From: Saccopteryx bilineata
Lineage: Eukaryota; Chordata; Mammalia; Chiroptera; Emballonuridae
NCBI RefSeq assembly: GCF_036850765.1
Contig: NC_089495.1
Location: forward strand, 114,537,033 to 114,601,032
Direction of reading: 5' to 3'
DNA length: 64,000 nt
Shown here: positions 11,340 to 22,379 of the stretch, in pieces
Layout of the letters: every line of letters starts with the position of its first letter
How positions within the stretch are numbered: position 1 is the stretch's first letter
Notes under the pieces: generated by a model
What the model was told of the DNA's origin: nothing
What the model saw: only the letters and a program-made list of their open reading frames with translations
Database searches by the model: none
Translations under genes and position numbers: made by a program

Positions 11340-14300
11340 ATGACAATAAACAACTACATATTAATAATAACCTTAAATATAAATGGATTAAATGCTCCAA
11401 TAAAAAAACATAGGGTAGCAGCGTGAATAAGAAAACAGAATCCACACATGTGCTGTCTACAAGAGACCCATTTCAAAACAAAAGAGATATACAGACTGAA
11501 AGTGAAAGGATGGAAACAAATATTTTATAAAAATGGAAATGAAAAAAAAGCTGGGGTAGCAATACTTATATCTTACAAAACAAACTTTAAAACAAAGACT
11601 ATAGTAAGGGATAAAGAAGGTCACTACATAATGATAAATGGAGCAATCCAACAGGAAGAGATAACCATTATAAATATCCATGTGCCTAATATAAGAGCAC
11701 CTAAATTTATAAAGCGGATTTTGATGGACATCAAGGCAGAGATCAACAGCAATACTATAATAGTAGGGGATTTTAATACTCCACTAACATCAATGGACAG
11801 ATCCTCCAGACAGAAAATTAACAAAGAAATAGCAGCCTTAAAGGGCACGTTAGATTAAATAGATTTAATAGATATCTTCAGAACATTTCACCCCAAGCAG
11901 CAGAATATACATTCTTTTCAAGTGCTCATGGTATATTCTCTAGGATAGACCACATGCTAGGACACAAAACAAGTTCAATAAATTTAAGAATATTGAAATC
12001 ATATCAAGCGGCTTCTCTGATCACAGTGGCATAAAACTAGAAATCAAGTGAAATAGAAAAACTGAAAAGCATTCAAACACTTGGAGACTAAACAGCATGT
12101 TATTAAATAATGAATAAGTTAACAATGAGGTTAAAGAAGAAATCAACCATTTCCTAGAAACAAATGAAAAAGAGCATACAACAACTGAAAATCTGTGGAA
12201 CACAGCAAAAACAATCCTGAGAGGGAAGTTCATAGCATTACAGGCATACCTTGAGAAGTAAGAAAAAGCCCTAATAAACAACCTAACCCTACATCTAAAG
12301 AACTAGAAAAACAAAACAGCAAGTAAAGCCTAGAGGAAGTAGAAGGAAGGAAATAATAAAGAATTAGAGCAGAATTAAAGAAATAGAAGCTAAAAATGAT
12401 ACAGAAGATCAATGAAACCAAGAGCTGGTTCTTTGAAAAGGTAAACAAGATTGAGGGACCTTTAACTAGACTCACCAAGAAAAACAGAGAGAGAACTCAA
12501 GTAAATAAAATTAGAAATGAGAGTGGAGAAGTAACAATGGACACAGCAGAAATACAAAGGATTGTAAGGAAATACTATGAAGAACTATATGCTAAAAAAT
12601 TAGACAACCTAGGCCAAATGGACAAATTCCTTGAAACATATAATCTTTCAAAAATCAATCTGGAAAAATCAAAAAACCTAAATAGACCAATTACATCAAA
12701 TGAGTTTACCAAATATTCAAAGAAGAACTAACTCCTATCTTTCTCAAGCAATTTCAAAAAATTCAAGAGAAGGGAAGACTTCCAAGTTCTTTTATTAGGT
12801 GAGCATAATCCTCATTCCAAAACCAGGCAAAGAACTACAAAGAGAGAGAACTATAGGCCAATATCCCTGATGAACTCAGATGCTAAAATTCTCAACAAAA
12901 TATTAGCAAACTGGATCCAGCAATACATTAAAAAAATCATACATCCTGATTAAATGAGATTTATTCTGGGGAAGCAAGGCTGGTACAATATTTGCAAAAC
13001 AGTCAGTGTGAATCGTCACATGAACAAAAGGAAGGAGAAAAATCACATGATAATATCAATAGTTGCAGATAAAGCACTTGATAAAATCCAGCATCCATTT
13101 AGATCAAACTCTCAGCAAAGTGGGAATACAAGGAACATATCTTAAAATGATAAAAACCATCTATGACAAACCCACAGCCAACATCATACTCAAAGGGCAA
13201 AAATTAACAGCAATCCTCTTAAAATCAGGAATAAGGCGGGGGTGCCCCCTTTCACCACTCTTATTCAACATAGTTCTGGAAGTCCTAGCTACAGAAATCA
13301 GACAACAAGAAGAAATAAAAGGCATCCAAATTGGAAAAGAAGAAGTAAAACTATCATTATTTGCTGATGACATGATACTGTACATAGAAAACCCTAAAGT
13401 CTCAGGTAAAAAACTATTGGACCTAATAAATGAATTCAGCAAGGTGGCAGAATATAAAATTAATGTTCAGAAATCAGTGTCATTTTTATAAACCAACAAT
13501 GAACTCTCTGAAAAAGAAATTAAGGAAACAATCTCCTTGACTATTACAACAACAACAAAATAATGAAGTACCTAGGAGTAAATTTAACCAAGGAGGTAAA
13601 GGACTTGTACTTGGAAAAATATAAAACGTTGATTAAAGAAATCAGGGAAGATACAAACAAGTGGAAGCATATACCACGTTCATGGATAGGAGGAATAGAC
13701 ATTATTAAAATGTCTATATTATCCAAAGCAATCTATAAATTCAATGCAATTCCTATTAAAATACCAAAGGCATACTTCAAAGATATAGAACAAATATTCA
13801 AAAAATTTATATGGAACCAAAAAAGAACACAAATAGTTTCAGCAATCTTAAAAAAGAAGAATAAAGTGGGTGGTATTACACTTCCTGATATCAAGTTATA
13901 CTACAAGGCCATTGTACTCAAAACAGGCATATAGATCAATGGAACAGAACAGAGAATCCAGAAATAAACCCATGCCTTTATGGTCAATTGATACTTGACA
14001 AAGGAGGTAAAAGCATACAATGGAATAAAAACAGTCTCTTCAATAAATGGTGTTGGGACAATTGGACAAGTACTTGCAAGAAAATGAAACTAGACCACCA
14101 ACTTACACCGTACACAAAAATAAACTGAAAATGAATAAAAGATTTAAATGAAGTCATGAAACCATAATCATCTTGGAAGAAAACATAGGCAGTAAGCTCT
14201 CCGACATCTTTTGCAGCAATATATTTGCTGATTTATCTCCATGGGAAAGTGAAATAAAGGACAGGATGAACAGATGAGACTATATCCAGCTAAAGATAAT

Positions 14301-15020
14301 ATGAACAAAATAAAAAGACAAACGACATGATGGGAGAACGTATTCGACAATATGTCTGATAAGGGGTTAATAACCAAAATTTATAAAGAATTTCTAAAAC
14401 TCAACACCAGGAAAGTAAACAACCCAATCAAAAAATGGGTTGAAGTACTGAATAGACACTTCTCCAAAGAGAACATACAGATGGCCAGTTAGCATATGAA
14501 AAAATGCTCAACATCACTAATCATTAGAGAAATGCAAATTAAAACCACAATGAGATACCACCTCACACCTATCAGAATGGTGCTCATTAACAGAACAACA
14601 CAGAATAGGTGCTGGTGAGGGTGTAGAGAATGCACTGCTGGTGGGAATGCAGACTGGTGCAGCCACTGTGGAAAACAGTATGGAGATTCCTCAAAAAATT
14701 AAAAAGGGAAATAAATGCCTTTTGACCTAGCTATCCCATTCTTAGGATTATATCCTAAGAATACCAAAACCCTGATTCAAAAGAAGAAATGCACCCCCAT
14801 GTTTATGGCAGCATTGTTTACAATAGCCAAGATCTGGAAACAGCCCAAATGTCCATCAGTGGACAAGTGGATTAAAAAGCAGTGGTATATATACACAGTG
14901 GAATACTATGTGGTCGTGAAAAAGCAGGAAATTTTTCCTTTTGCAATGACATGGATTGGCTTGGAGACTATTATGCTAAGTGAAATAAGCCAGGCAGAGA
15001 AAGAAAAATATCATATGAAC
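11340..15020 (+). pseudogene. L1 ORF2 (endonuclease-reverse transcriptase) remnant
   Basis: The endonuclease part is open at 11448-11858, with CCLQETHF and a GDFNTPL motif. The reverse transcriptase part lies at about 13063-13491, with [17 protein letters not shown] and the catalytic FADDMILY box. Fragments at 13563-13934 and 14715-15032 carry the thumb and C-terminal Cys-region surroundings. Stops and frameshifts occur throughout, and a block is deleted at about 13925 where the KT-WYW region should be. The family makes DNA copies by target-primed reverse transcription; this copy cannot. Confidence 0.88.
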
Positions 15021-15512
15021 TCACTCATATAAGGAATTTAATGAACAATGTGAACTAAGGAACGGAATAAAGGTAGAGGTGGGATCAAAAGGACCAGAAG
15101 GAAAGAGGTCACAGGGAAAGGGGATGAAAAAATGAGATCAGAGAAGAAAAAGAAGTTAGTAAAATTATATATACATAACAGCATTATGGAGAGCAGGACA
15201 GCAATCCTGAAGGGAAGGGAGGAGGGTATTGGGGAGGAGGGGTAAAAGGGGGTATCAAGGGGAACATGAGGGTGGGGGCAGTGAGATAGAGTCGGTGGGA
15301 CACTTGAATCTATGTAAGCACAATAAATTAAAATCAATAAGAAAATTAAGAAAAGAATATAATACATAGTATATTAGTATAAGGGCTGATAAATAAATGA
15401 TAATATAATTGACAGAGAAAAGAAATTGTAATCTTGTACTTGCAAGAGCAACCAATGTTGCTTTATATTATTAAAAATAAAGATGCTAAGAATTTAGGTT
15501 TTAAAGATTTAA

Positions 15513-15955
15513 GGCCCTGGCCGGTTGGCTCAGTGGTAGAGCGTCGGCCTGGCGTGCAGAAGTCCCAGGTTCGATTCCCGGCCAGGGCACACAGGAGAAG
15601 CGCCCATCTGCTTCTCCACCCCTCCTCCTCTCCTTCCTCTCTGTCTCTCTCTTCCCCTCCCGCAGCCCAGGCTCCATTGGAACAAAGATGGCCTGGGCGC
15701 TGGGGATGGCTCCTTGGCCTCTGCCCCAGGCGCTAGAGTGGCTCTGGTTGCAACAGAGCGATGCCCCGGAGTTACTGCTCCTCCGGGGCATCACTCTGTT
15801 GCAACCAGAGCCACTGGTGGGCGTGCATTGCCCCCTGGTGGGCAGAGCGTCGCCCCCTGGTGGGCGTGCGGGTGGATCCCGGTCGGGCGCATACGGGAGT
15901 CTGGCTGACTGTCTCTCCCCATTTCCAGCTTCAGAAAAATACAAAAAAAAAAAAA
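15513..15955 (+). repeat. tRNA-derived bat SINE with internal palindrome
   Basis: It starts GGCCCTGGCCGGTTGGCTCA, with A-box and B-box (GGTTCGATTCC) elements, followed by the 'gcttctccacccctcctcc' body and an A tail. The 10-bp duplication AAAGATTTAA flanks it (15503-15512 and 15956-15965). It is longer than its relatives at 21583 and 38326 because it contains an inverted duplication at 15738-15814. The tRNA-like head is retrotransposon sequence and not a tRNA gene. Confidence 0.9.
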
Positions 15956-15965
15956 AAAGATTTAA

Positions 15966-17100
15966 TACATTTTTATAGAAGTAAGTCAAAAAATCATCAT
16001 ATGATTAATCAATATAGTACATTCATAAAGTATTATTTATCACATTATATAAAATTATGACACCAAAATATTATTTAGCAAATTTTTGTATTTCAGTACC
16101 TTTTGTAGCATGTTTTCTTGTCTTTTAAGCAAGAAGTTGTCACTATTATTGGCACTGAGTCTTTCAAATTAGGTATCCAGCCCTTCTACCAGAAGAAGGA
16201 AATATGGGAGAAACAGGGAGGATAGGTTCTGTACCAAGAGTCCAAGGTTCTTTTTATCCTGGTAGAAATACAGAACTGAAGCAGAGAAAACGATCGCTCA
16301 GGAAGGGGGTTAGGAGGAGTCCTGAGACAGAGGGGCCAGGTGCTTCCCTCTGGAGTCTGGCCAGGGCAAGCTCGGGTTTAGGAGCAGTCATGTTTTCTCT
16401 TGGTTGCCAAAGCAGCACTTACGGTGTTGGAAGACATTAGAGATGAGCACAATCTAACGAGAACAGATTGGTTTGTTTTCCTTAGTTACAACTCTTGTAA
16501 AGAGTGCTCTATATTCTACATCTGTTTTTATTTTTATCCCTTTTCCTTTTCTCTAGAATTAGAGCTGGTTTATTAGAGAGAGGGAGCTTGCAGAAGAGCC
16601 TGCGACGCGGGGCTGGAGGTCTGGAAGTGAGTCCAGCTTTGCTTTTTACTGCCATGAGCGCTATACACACCACTCAAGTCAATAATTCCTTATTTCCTTT
16701 ATGTGGTGATGAAGGATACGATGACAGCTAATACATTTTGGTGACACTGCTTTGATAGGGGCTAAGGAGTAGTAGTTTTACCTGCCATTGCTTCTCTGTC
16801 ATTGGAGCAAATATCAACACAGGGTAAAAGAAAAATAACATGTTCGGATGATTATGAAAGTGTTTTAACTTTGAAGACCTCTGAAAGAGTCCTGGGGACC
16901 TCCAGGGCTCTGCAGAGCACACTTTGAGAACTACCGTTTCATGATATCTTTTGAAGAACTTTAACAGCTGGACCTAAGCTCCAGTGTTCAGAGGGGGCCC
17001 AGGAGCCCAAGAGAGGAGGAGAAAAACAAGTAGAACACACAGGACAAGTTCTTAAAGGAAAAGATTAAAACTTGAACTAAAAATGCTAGTTAATTAATTG
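15966..17100. other. Intergenic DNA, no gene seen
   Basis: Nothing coding is supportable. A short hAT-like end ('tttgagaactaccg' near 16930) suggests an old Charlie remnant at about 16850-16940. Confidence 0.45.
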
Positions 17101-17199
17101 AAGGTGCACAGTGGTCACTGTTGAGACGAGCATCAGTAACCTGGACATTCACTGTAAGCAATATCTTCAAACAGAGCAAAAAGAAGCTTGAGGAGAAAA

Positions 17200-18334
17200 A
17201 AAAAGATTTCTAAAGGAAATATCTGGAAGAATTAACATGTGCTCCTATCATTTTCTTCAACATTGTCTTAAAGGGTTTAACAAATGCAGTAAGAAAAGAC
17301 AGTAAAATAATTTTTATAAACATTGGAAAATAAAGAGCAAAACTCTTTTTTGTTGATTTTATTACATTCCTGAAAATCACAAGAAACTTACAAAAACAGT
17401 GCTTGAGTTGATAAGATGGTTAGATATCAAAGTACATGTAAAAATAGCAAAAATAAATTAAAATATAAAAATAAAAAAATGCTGTTGCAATAAAATGTGA
17501 AGAAATACTGTGTGAAGAAAACTATAAAGTCCTGAAAACAAAACTCAAACAAATGGAAAATTATACTAAATTCTTAAATGTATATTAGTTCTTAGATGTA
17601 TAGAGTGAAAATATTTAAAATGTTAAAGGTCTTCAAATTCATTACATTTTTGTATATGGAATACTTATTTTTAATATTAACAATGATATATAATGCAATT
17701 CCAATTAGAATAATAACATTTTCAAATCATGTTAAAGCTGATTTGAAAAACAGTTCAGAATAAAATGTATAAAAAATGACTAAGGAGTGTAGATATTAAA
17801 GCATACTATAAAGCCACAATATTCAAATAAAAGGACATTGGTTTTTGAAGTAAATACACATGGTAGAGAAATTGAATGAAAAATCTAGATATAGATCCCA
17901 AAGTACATGTTATTTTAATTTATTAAGTTGATATTTCAAAGCAATTTGGGACGGAAGATGCTGGCTCAACTGACTATCCATGTAGAAGAAAATAACAATA
18001 CACACCTCTCCCTCAGTCTTCATACAAATAAACTTCAGATAACTGAAGATTTCAATGTAAAGAATTAAATATAAAAATAAATCAGAGATAAATAAAGGAA
18101 TTACTTAAATTTCGAAAGGAAATCTAGAAGCTTGTTTATATAACTTAAGGTTTGTGGAGACTGTTCTTAAACTAAGACAAAAAAGAAAAACTATAGAAGA
18201 TTTTAAAAAGATTATTAAGAAATTATATTTGAAAATATATTTGTATCACAAGTGACAGATAAAAAGGTAATATCTTTAAAATACCAAGAGTTCTTATTAA
18301 TGGGCAACAAACAATAGAAAATAGGTACGAATGA
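17200..18334 (+). mobile_element. Old LINE-1, ORF2 3' part (left piece)
   Basis: Degraded ORF2-like sequence is recognisable from 'cattttcttcaacattgtc...' through 'cctgaaaacaaaactcaaac', 'gattatagaataataacattttc' type stretches and 'actataaagccacaatattcaaataaaaggacattgg'. It stops abruptly at the DNA transposon at 18339 and resumes on the other side, so it was present first. The start is approximate. Confidence 0.7.
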
Positions 18335-18338
18335 ATAA

Positions 18339-20326
18339 CAATGGGGAACAAAATTTTTGTTGCATCCACAAAAACACTTGTTCTTACCTAACTCAAGTGT
18401 GCTGATCTCAAATCTTACATTAGTTTTTCTCTGTAAGCTACAGTTTTTTTGCAATTCAAGATTTTAGGTTTTCATCTTATTGTAAAATTTTCAACATTTA
18501 GTTTAACATTATGAAGTAGAATGTCTTCTTGAGCATCATCTTTGAGAAAATATAATAATTTATATAATGCAGTAAATACGCTAATACACTAAAAAATATG
18601 ATTGCATCAGAATTTGTCTACAATTTTGAAATAGAACATATTAAAACACGTCTTTAATCATAAAATTTGCACAAAACTTATTTAAATTCTAGTCAGGCAA
18701 AAATTTGTGTTTGTAGCTCTTGCGTTTGTGTACTTGTTGAGGACAATCTCATTTGATGCTCCAGCAGTAGTCTGCTCATCACTAACAGCTCCAAGATTTT
18801 CGAGAAACTTATTAAGGTGACTGTTCAAGAAGTGAATCTTAATGCTCATGTTACATCCAAGGTCGCAGAAAGCCAACAGCATCCTTTGAACTGGAAGTTC
18901 ATAGTTTTCTGCTTTTTTGTTGCCAAGGAAGTTCTTTGTAACTGCCACAAAAGACTGCCATGCTGCTTTCTCCTCCTTATTCATCTTCCTGGCAAATTCT
19001 TCATCATGTATGAGGATTCGAATTTGAGGTCCATCAAATATACCTGCTTTTATCTTCTCTAAAGACAAGGCAGGAAAAGCAGAAATAATATGCTGAAAGC
19101 ATTCACTTTCTCTATTCAAAGCCTGAACAAACTGCTTCATTAAGCTAAGTTTGATGTGAAGCAGGGGAAAAATGATCCTGTCTTGATTAACTACAGGTTC
19201 ATTCACAATATTTTGCATCCCTACTTCCAGAGCTTCACGTTTCGGCCACTCCTTCTGTGTCCAGTGTTTCTCCCGAGCTTGGCTGTCCCACAAACACAGA
19301 AAGCAAGGATATTTCATGAAACCTCTCTGTGGTCCTAGCAGGAAATATACTATTTTAAGATGCACACAAATGATCCAGTTATGCTCCTCATACTTCAGAA
19401 AGTTGAGGACAATTTTTATGTCATTCTTACTAAGTCATTCATTTCGGGTTGACTAAACTGCTGAGAGGTTAATGACTTCTTGGCATCAGAGAAGACCCTT
19501 CAGATTCTACAACCATTTCCTCATGCATCTTATCAAAATACACTTGATCACCATGTTCACTTCATCCTTAGAAGAAATAAAACCACTGAAAACTGGAACT
19601 GGGAGTGTCTCAGAGTGTGAGATAGGTCATATTGCTGAAGGAATATTAGGATATGCAATCATATGCTGTTTTTTCTTGCTGATGCCCTTTGTATGGATCA
19701 GACAGAAATAACAGTCACTGCTGTGGTCTTTAGGTTCATGCCAAACCATAGGAATACCAAAAGGCATTCCTTTGCATTTTCCTTTTGTCCAGTCATGAAG
19801 CATTTCCTCACAATTATGACACACAATCTGAGGAGCCTAATTCTTGTCTTGATCGCCAAGGGGAACTTGAAAATAGGCAATATATGCACGTGTCGCAAAT
19901 GACGAAATATTGTGCCTTTGATGTTGAAGTGTATAACAGCCACATATATAACAGAAGGTGTGAGGACTATTCTTACATTTACGCCTACTCGAAGAAGCCA
20001 TGATTCAATCTTAAAACAAAATAAGAGGGTGTTTTTATCAGATAATAATTTTTTACATTTAAAAACAACTACAATTATGTAAAAGTGATGTTTGTAAAAC
20101 ATTAATTACCTTGTGGTTATGTTCAATCCAAGTCGTTTGCCCTTTAACTCCAATTTAAAAACCAATGCATGCCATTAACTGTAACAAAAAGAAATTAAAA
20201 TTGCATAAAAACTAGAACATGCAACAATAAACGGATTTCATATTTAGAATCAATGATGCAGAAATAAATAGAAACAGTTCTAAAACCTAATGCAATAGAA
20301 AATGAAAAAAAAATTGTTCCCCAGTG
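18339..20326 (-). mobile_element. DNA transposon with CACTG-type ends, Chapaev/CACTA-like
   Basis: The left end reads CAATGGGGAACAAAATTTTT, and the reverse complement of the right end reads CACTGGGGAACAATTTTTTT. These are terminal inverted repeats with one mismatch in the first 12 bases. ATAA is duplicated on both sides (18335-18338 and 20327-20330). The 1988-bp element holds one broken minus-strand gene (18689-20001), with about 325 bp before its start and about 350 bp after its end, and it sits inside an old L1. CACTG ends with a 4-bp duplication are the signature of Chapaev-type elements of the CACTA/CMC group. Assignment to that group is inference from the ends and not from a recognised transposase fold. 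Confidence 0.72.
18689..20001 (-). pseudogene. Broken gene of the DNA transposon, putative transposase
   Basis: An ATG at 20001-19999 (ATGGCTTCTTCGAGT) opens a frame with three Cys-pair motifs, CYICGC, CHNC and CYFC, suggesting an N-terminal zinc-binding region. The frame has in-frame stops after DKN (TAG) and after PSAI (TGA), then frame changes. The largest open part (19365 down to 18682) has YPCFLCLWDSQAREKHW, PLLHIKLSLMKQFV, AGIFDGPQIR and NFLGNKKAENYE. A block seems deleted at about 19440 and another right after GAVSDEQ (about 18775). Beyond the second deletion a shifted frame reads ADYCWSIK and ends KHKFLPD at 18689. From memory, very similar predicted proteins are common in arthropods and cnidarians. 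I have no firm family name. Confidence 0.7.
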
Positions 20327-20330
20327 ATAA

Positions 20331-20935
20331 TTTACCCCAAACAGGGTGTAATGGCCCTCACCATGAATACTGAAAACTATCAGCATTCAAGGAAATGCAA
20401 ATTAAAATAACAATAGAATATCCATTTATAACCAAGTAATTAAGAACAACACAATAGAATAACACTATCACTATTTTTAGAGGTAAGTATGCAGAGAGAA
20501 AGGTGCTATCATAATTTACAAATGAAATGTAAATTGTTACAGTCATTTTTAAATTGCAGTATGGTAGTATTTTCTAAAAATTCACATATACTTTGATCTA
20601 CCAGTCTCATTCCTGGAAAGCTATTCCAAAGAAATAAAAATAAATAATAGTATAATTTCATAAGAATATATATATAGATATATATATGTATCATGGTGTT
20701 TATTATGCATTATTTATACAGTTAAAATTCTGAAATATGTGAATCTCAATAAGGTTAAGTCAATTTTTTAAATATAATTTAAAAATTTTTACAAAATATT
20801 ATGCACCATTAAAAACAATGAATTACAGTAAAACCAGTTGACTTGATTAGGATTGCTACAAAGTATTATGGAGTGAGAAAGTCTAGCTGCAGAAAGATAT
20901 AACACTGACTTTCTGCAAATAATTCTAATAAACAA
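20331..20935 (+). mobile_element. Old LINE-1, right piece
   Basis: The L1 interrupted at 18.34 kb resumes. 'caaggaaatgcaaattaaaataacaatagaatatcc' (about 20390) is the degenerate 'reading-frame end' block of ORF2, followed by A/T-rich 3' sequence with 'ctggaaagctattccaaagaaataaaaataaa' and 'attatgcaccattaaaaacaatg'. Order and orientation match the left piece. Confidence 0.7.
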
Positions 20936-21029
20936 TGGCAAAGTGTATCACTTGTATATAGTATATGTTTATGAATGTGTATGTTTGCTTACAACACTAG
21001 GCTGTTAACACAGGATTCTTAGTGTAGTT

Positions 21030-21120
21030 TAGGAAGGAAGGAAGGAGGAAAGAAGGGGAGGAAAGAAGGAAGAGAAGACTGGAGGAATGGATGGATAACT
21101 AAATGATTGAAGGAGGGAGA
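21030..21120. repeat. Purine-rich (GGAA/GA) simple repeat
   Basis: The stretch is interrupted 'gaaggaaggaaggagg' and 'gaaagaaggaagagaag' sequence. It is low complexity and not coding. Confidence 0.8.
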
Positions 21121-21155
21121 AAGGGACGGATATGGACTTTTTAAAAAGCCAGCAT

Positions 21156-21257
21156 GAGCCCTGCATGGATAATTCAGTTGGTTACAGCATTGACCCAATA
21201 AGTTAAGGTTGTTGATTTGATCCCAGGTCAGGGCACATACAAGAGATGACCAATGAA
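21156..21257 (+). repeat. Old tRNA-derived SINE fragment
   Basis: 'gagccctgcatggataattcagttgg', with 'gatttgatcccaggtcagggcacat', is a diverged head of the GGCCCTGG-type SINE. It lies immediately upstream of a second SINE of the CCTGACCAGG type. Confidence 0.7.
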
Positions 21258-21400
21258 CCTGACCAGGTGGTGGTGCAGTGGATAGAGCATCAGACTGGGA
21301 TGCAAAGGACCCAGGTTTGAGGTACCAAGGTTGCAGGATTGAGGGCGGGCTCACCAGGTTGAGTGTGGGGTTGCTGGCTTGAGCATAGGATCATATACAT

Positions 21401-22078
21401 CAGTGGTCCTGAACCTTTTTTGGGCCACAGACTGGTTTAATGTCAGAAAATATTTTCACAGACCGGCCTTTAGGGTGGGATGGATAAATGTATCACATGA
21501 CTAAGACAAGCGTCAAGAGTGAGTCTTAGACGGATGTAACAGAGGGAATCTGGTCATTTTTAAAAAATAAAACATCATTCAGAGGCCCTGGCCCGTTGGC
21601 TCAGTGGTAGAGCGTTGGCCTGGCGTGCAGGAGTCCCGGGTTTGATTCCGGCCAGGGCACACAGAAGAAGCGCCCATCTGCTTCTCCACCACTCCCCCTC
21701 TCCTTCCTCTCTGTCTCTCTCTTCCCCTCCCGCAGCCAGGGCTCCATTGGAGCAAAGTTTCCCCGGGCGCTGAGGATGGCTCTGTGGACTCTGCCTCAGG
21801 TGCTAGAATGGCTCTGATTGCGGCAGAGCATCGCCCCCTGGTGGGCATACCGGGTGGATCCCGGTCGGGCACATGCGGGAGTCTGACTGCCTCCCCATTT
21901 CCAACCTCAGAAAAATTAAAAAACAAAAACAAACAAACAAACAAAAAATAAAACATCGTTCAGACTTAAATATAACTAAAACAGAAATAATGTAAGTTAT
22001 TTATTCTTTCTCTGCGGAATGGTACCAAATGGCCCATGGACCGGTACTGGTCCACGGCCCGGGGATTGGGGACCACTG
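21401..22078. mobile_element. hAT MITE split by a SINE
   Basis: The left end is CAGTGGTCCTGAACC, and the right end GGGGATTGGGGACCACTG gives the inverted CAGTGGTCCCCAATCC. The 8-bp flanks ATATACAT and ATGTACAT match at 7 of 8. Without the inserted SINE (21583-21943) and its extra duplication, the element is about 300 bp. Subterminal 'ggcccatggaccggtactgg' and 'cacagaccgg' blocks resemble widespread mammalian hAT MITEs. Confidence 0.85.
21583..21943 (+). repeat. GGCCCTGG-type bat SINE nested in hAT
   Basis: It starts 'ggccctggcccgttggctcag', has the 'gcttctccaccactccccc' body and a long CAAA-rich tail. The flanks 21563-21582 and 21944-21963 are a 20-bp duplication differing at one position (catcAttcag / catcGttcag). 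Confidence 0.92.
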
Positions 22079-22268
22079 ATGTACATGACCCCATGGTTGC
22101 TGGCCTGAAGCCCAGGGCCACTGGCTTCAGCAAGGGGTCATTCTTTCTTTTGTAGCTACCTGGTCAAGGCACATATGAAAAAGCAATCAATGAACAATTA
22201 AGGAGCTGCAACAAAGAATTGTTGCCTCCCTTCCTGTCTGTCTGTCCCTCTCGCTGTCTCTCTCTCTG

Positions 22269-22300
<32 letters not shown>

Positions 22301-22379
22301 CCAATGAATGCATAAATAAGTGGAGCAACAATCAATGTTTTTCTCTCTCTTTCTCCCTTCCTCTCTTTCTAGAAAAGTC

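Larger units (their letters stand above)
8690..15350 (+). mobile_element. Older, near full-length LINE-1 with broken ORF1 and ORF2
   Basis: The 5' end carries the L1-like 'gtggcaagatgacagcagagtagg'. A GC-richer 5' UTR follows (to about 10.3 kb), then ORF1 remnants, ORF2 remnants and a purine-rich 3' UTR ending near 15.35 kb. The layout matches the young L1 at 26.7-34.5 kb, but the sequence is clearly diverged and is interrupted by many stops, frameshifts and internal deletions. It therefore belongs to an older subfamily and cannot be autonomous. I could not define its target duplication. Confidence 0.9.
21258..22379 (+). repeat. CCTGACCAGG-type SINE split by a hAT element
   Basis: The head CCTGACCAGGTGGTGGTGCAG and body occupy 21258-21400. 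The body resumes at about 22087 ('ccccatggttgctggcctg...') and ends in a CT-rich then (CA)n tail (22270-22299). The gap 21401-22078 is a hAT element, itself carrying a younger SINE. Insertion order is thus this SINE, then hAT, then the inner SINE. Confidence 0.85.

Noticed and set aside
15513..15590. tRNA-like cloverleaf with A and B boxes
   Set aside because: It is the head of a SINE with body, A tail and target duplication. The same head occurs at 21583, 38326 and (minus) 26698.
22270..22299. CRISPR-like or other regular array
   Set aside because: It is a (CA)n tail of a SINE. No direct repeats with unique spacers are present anywhere in the window.
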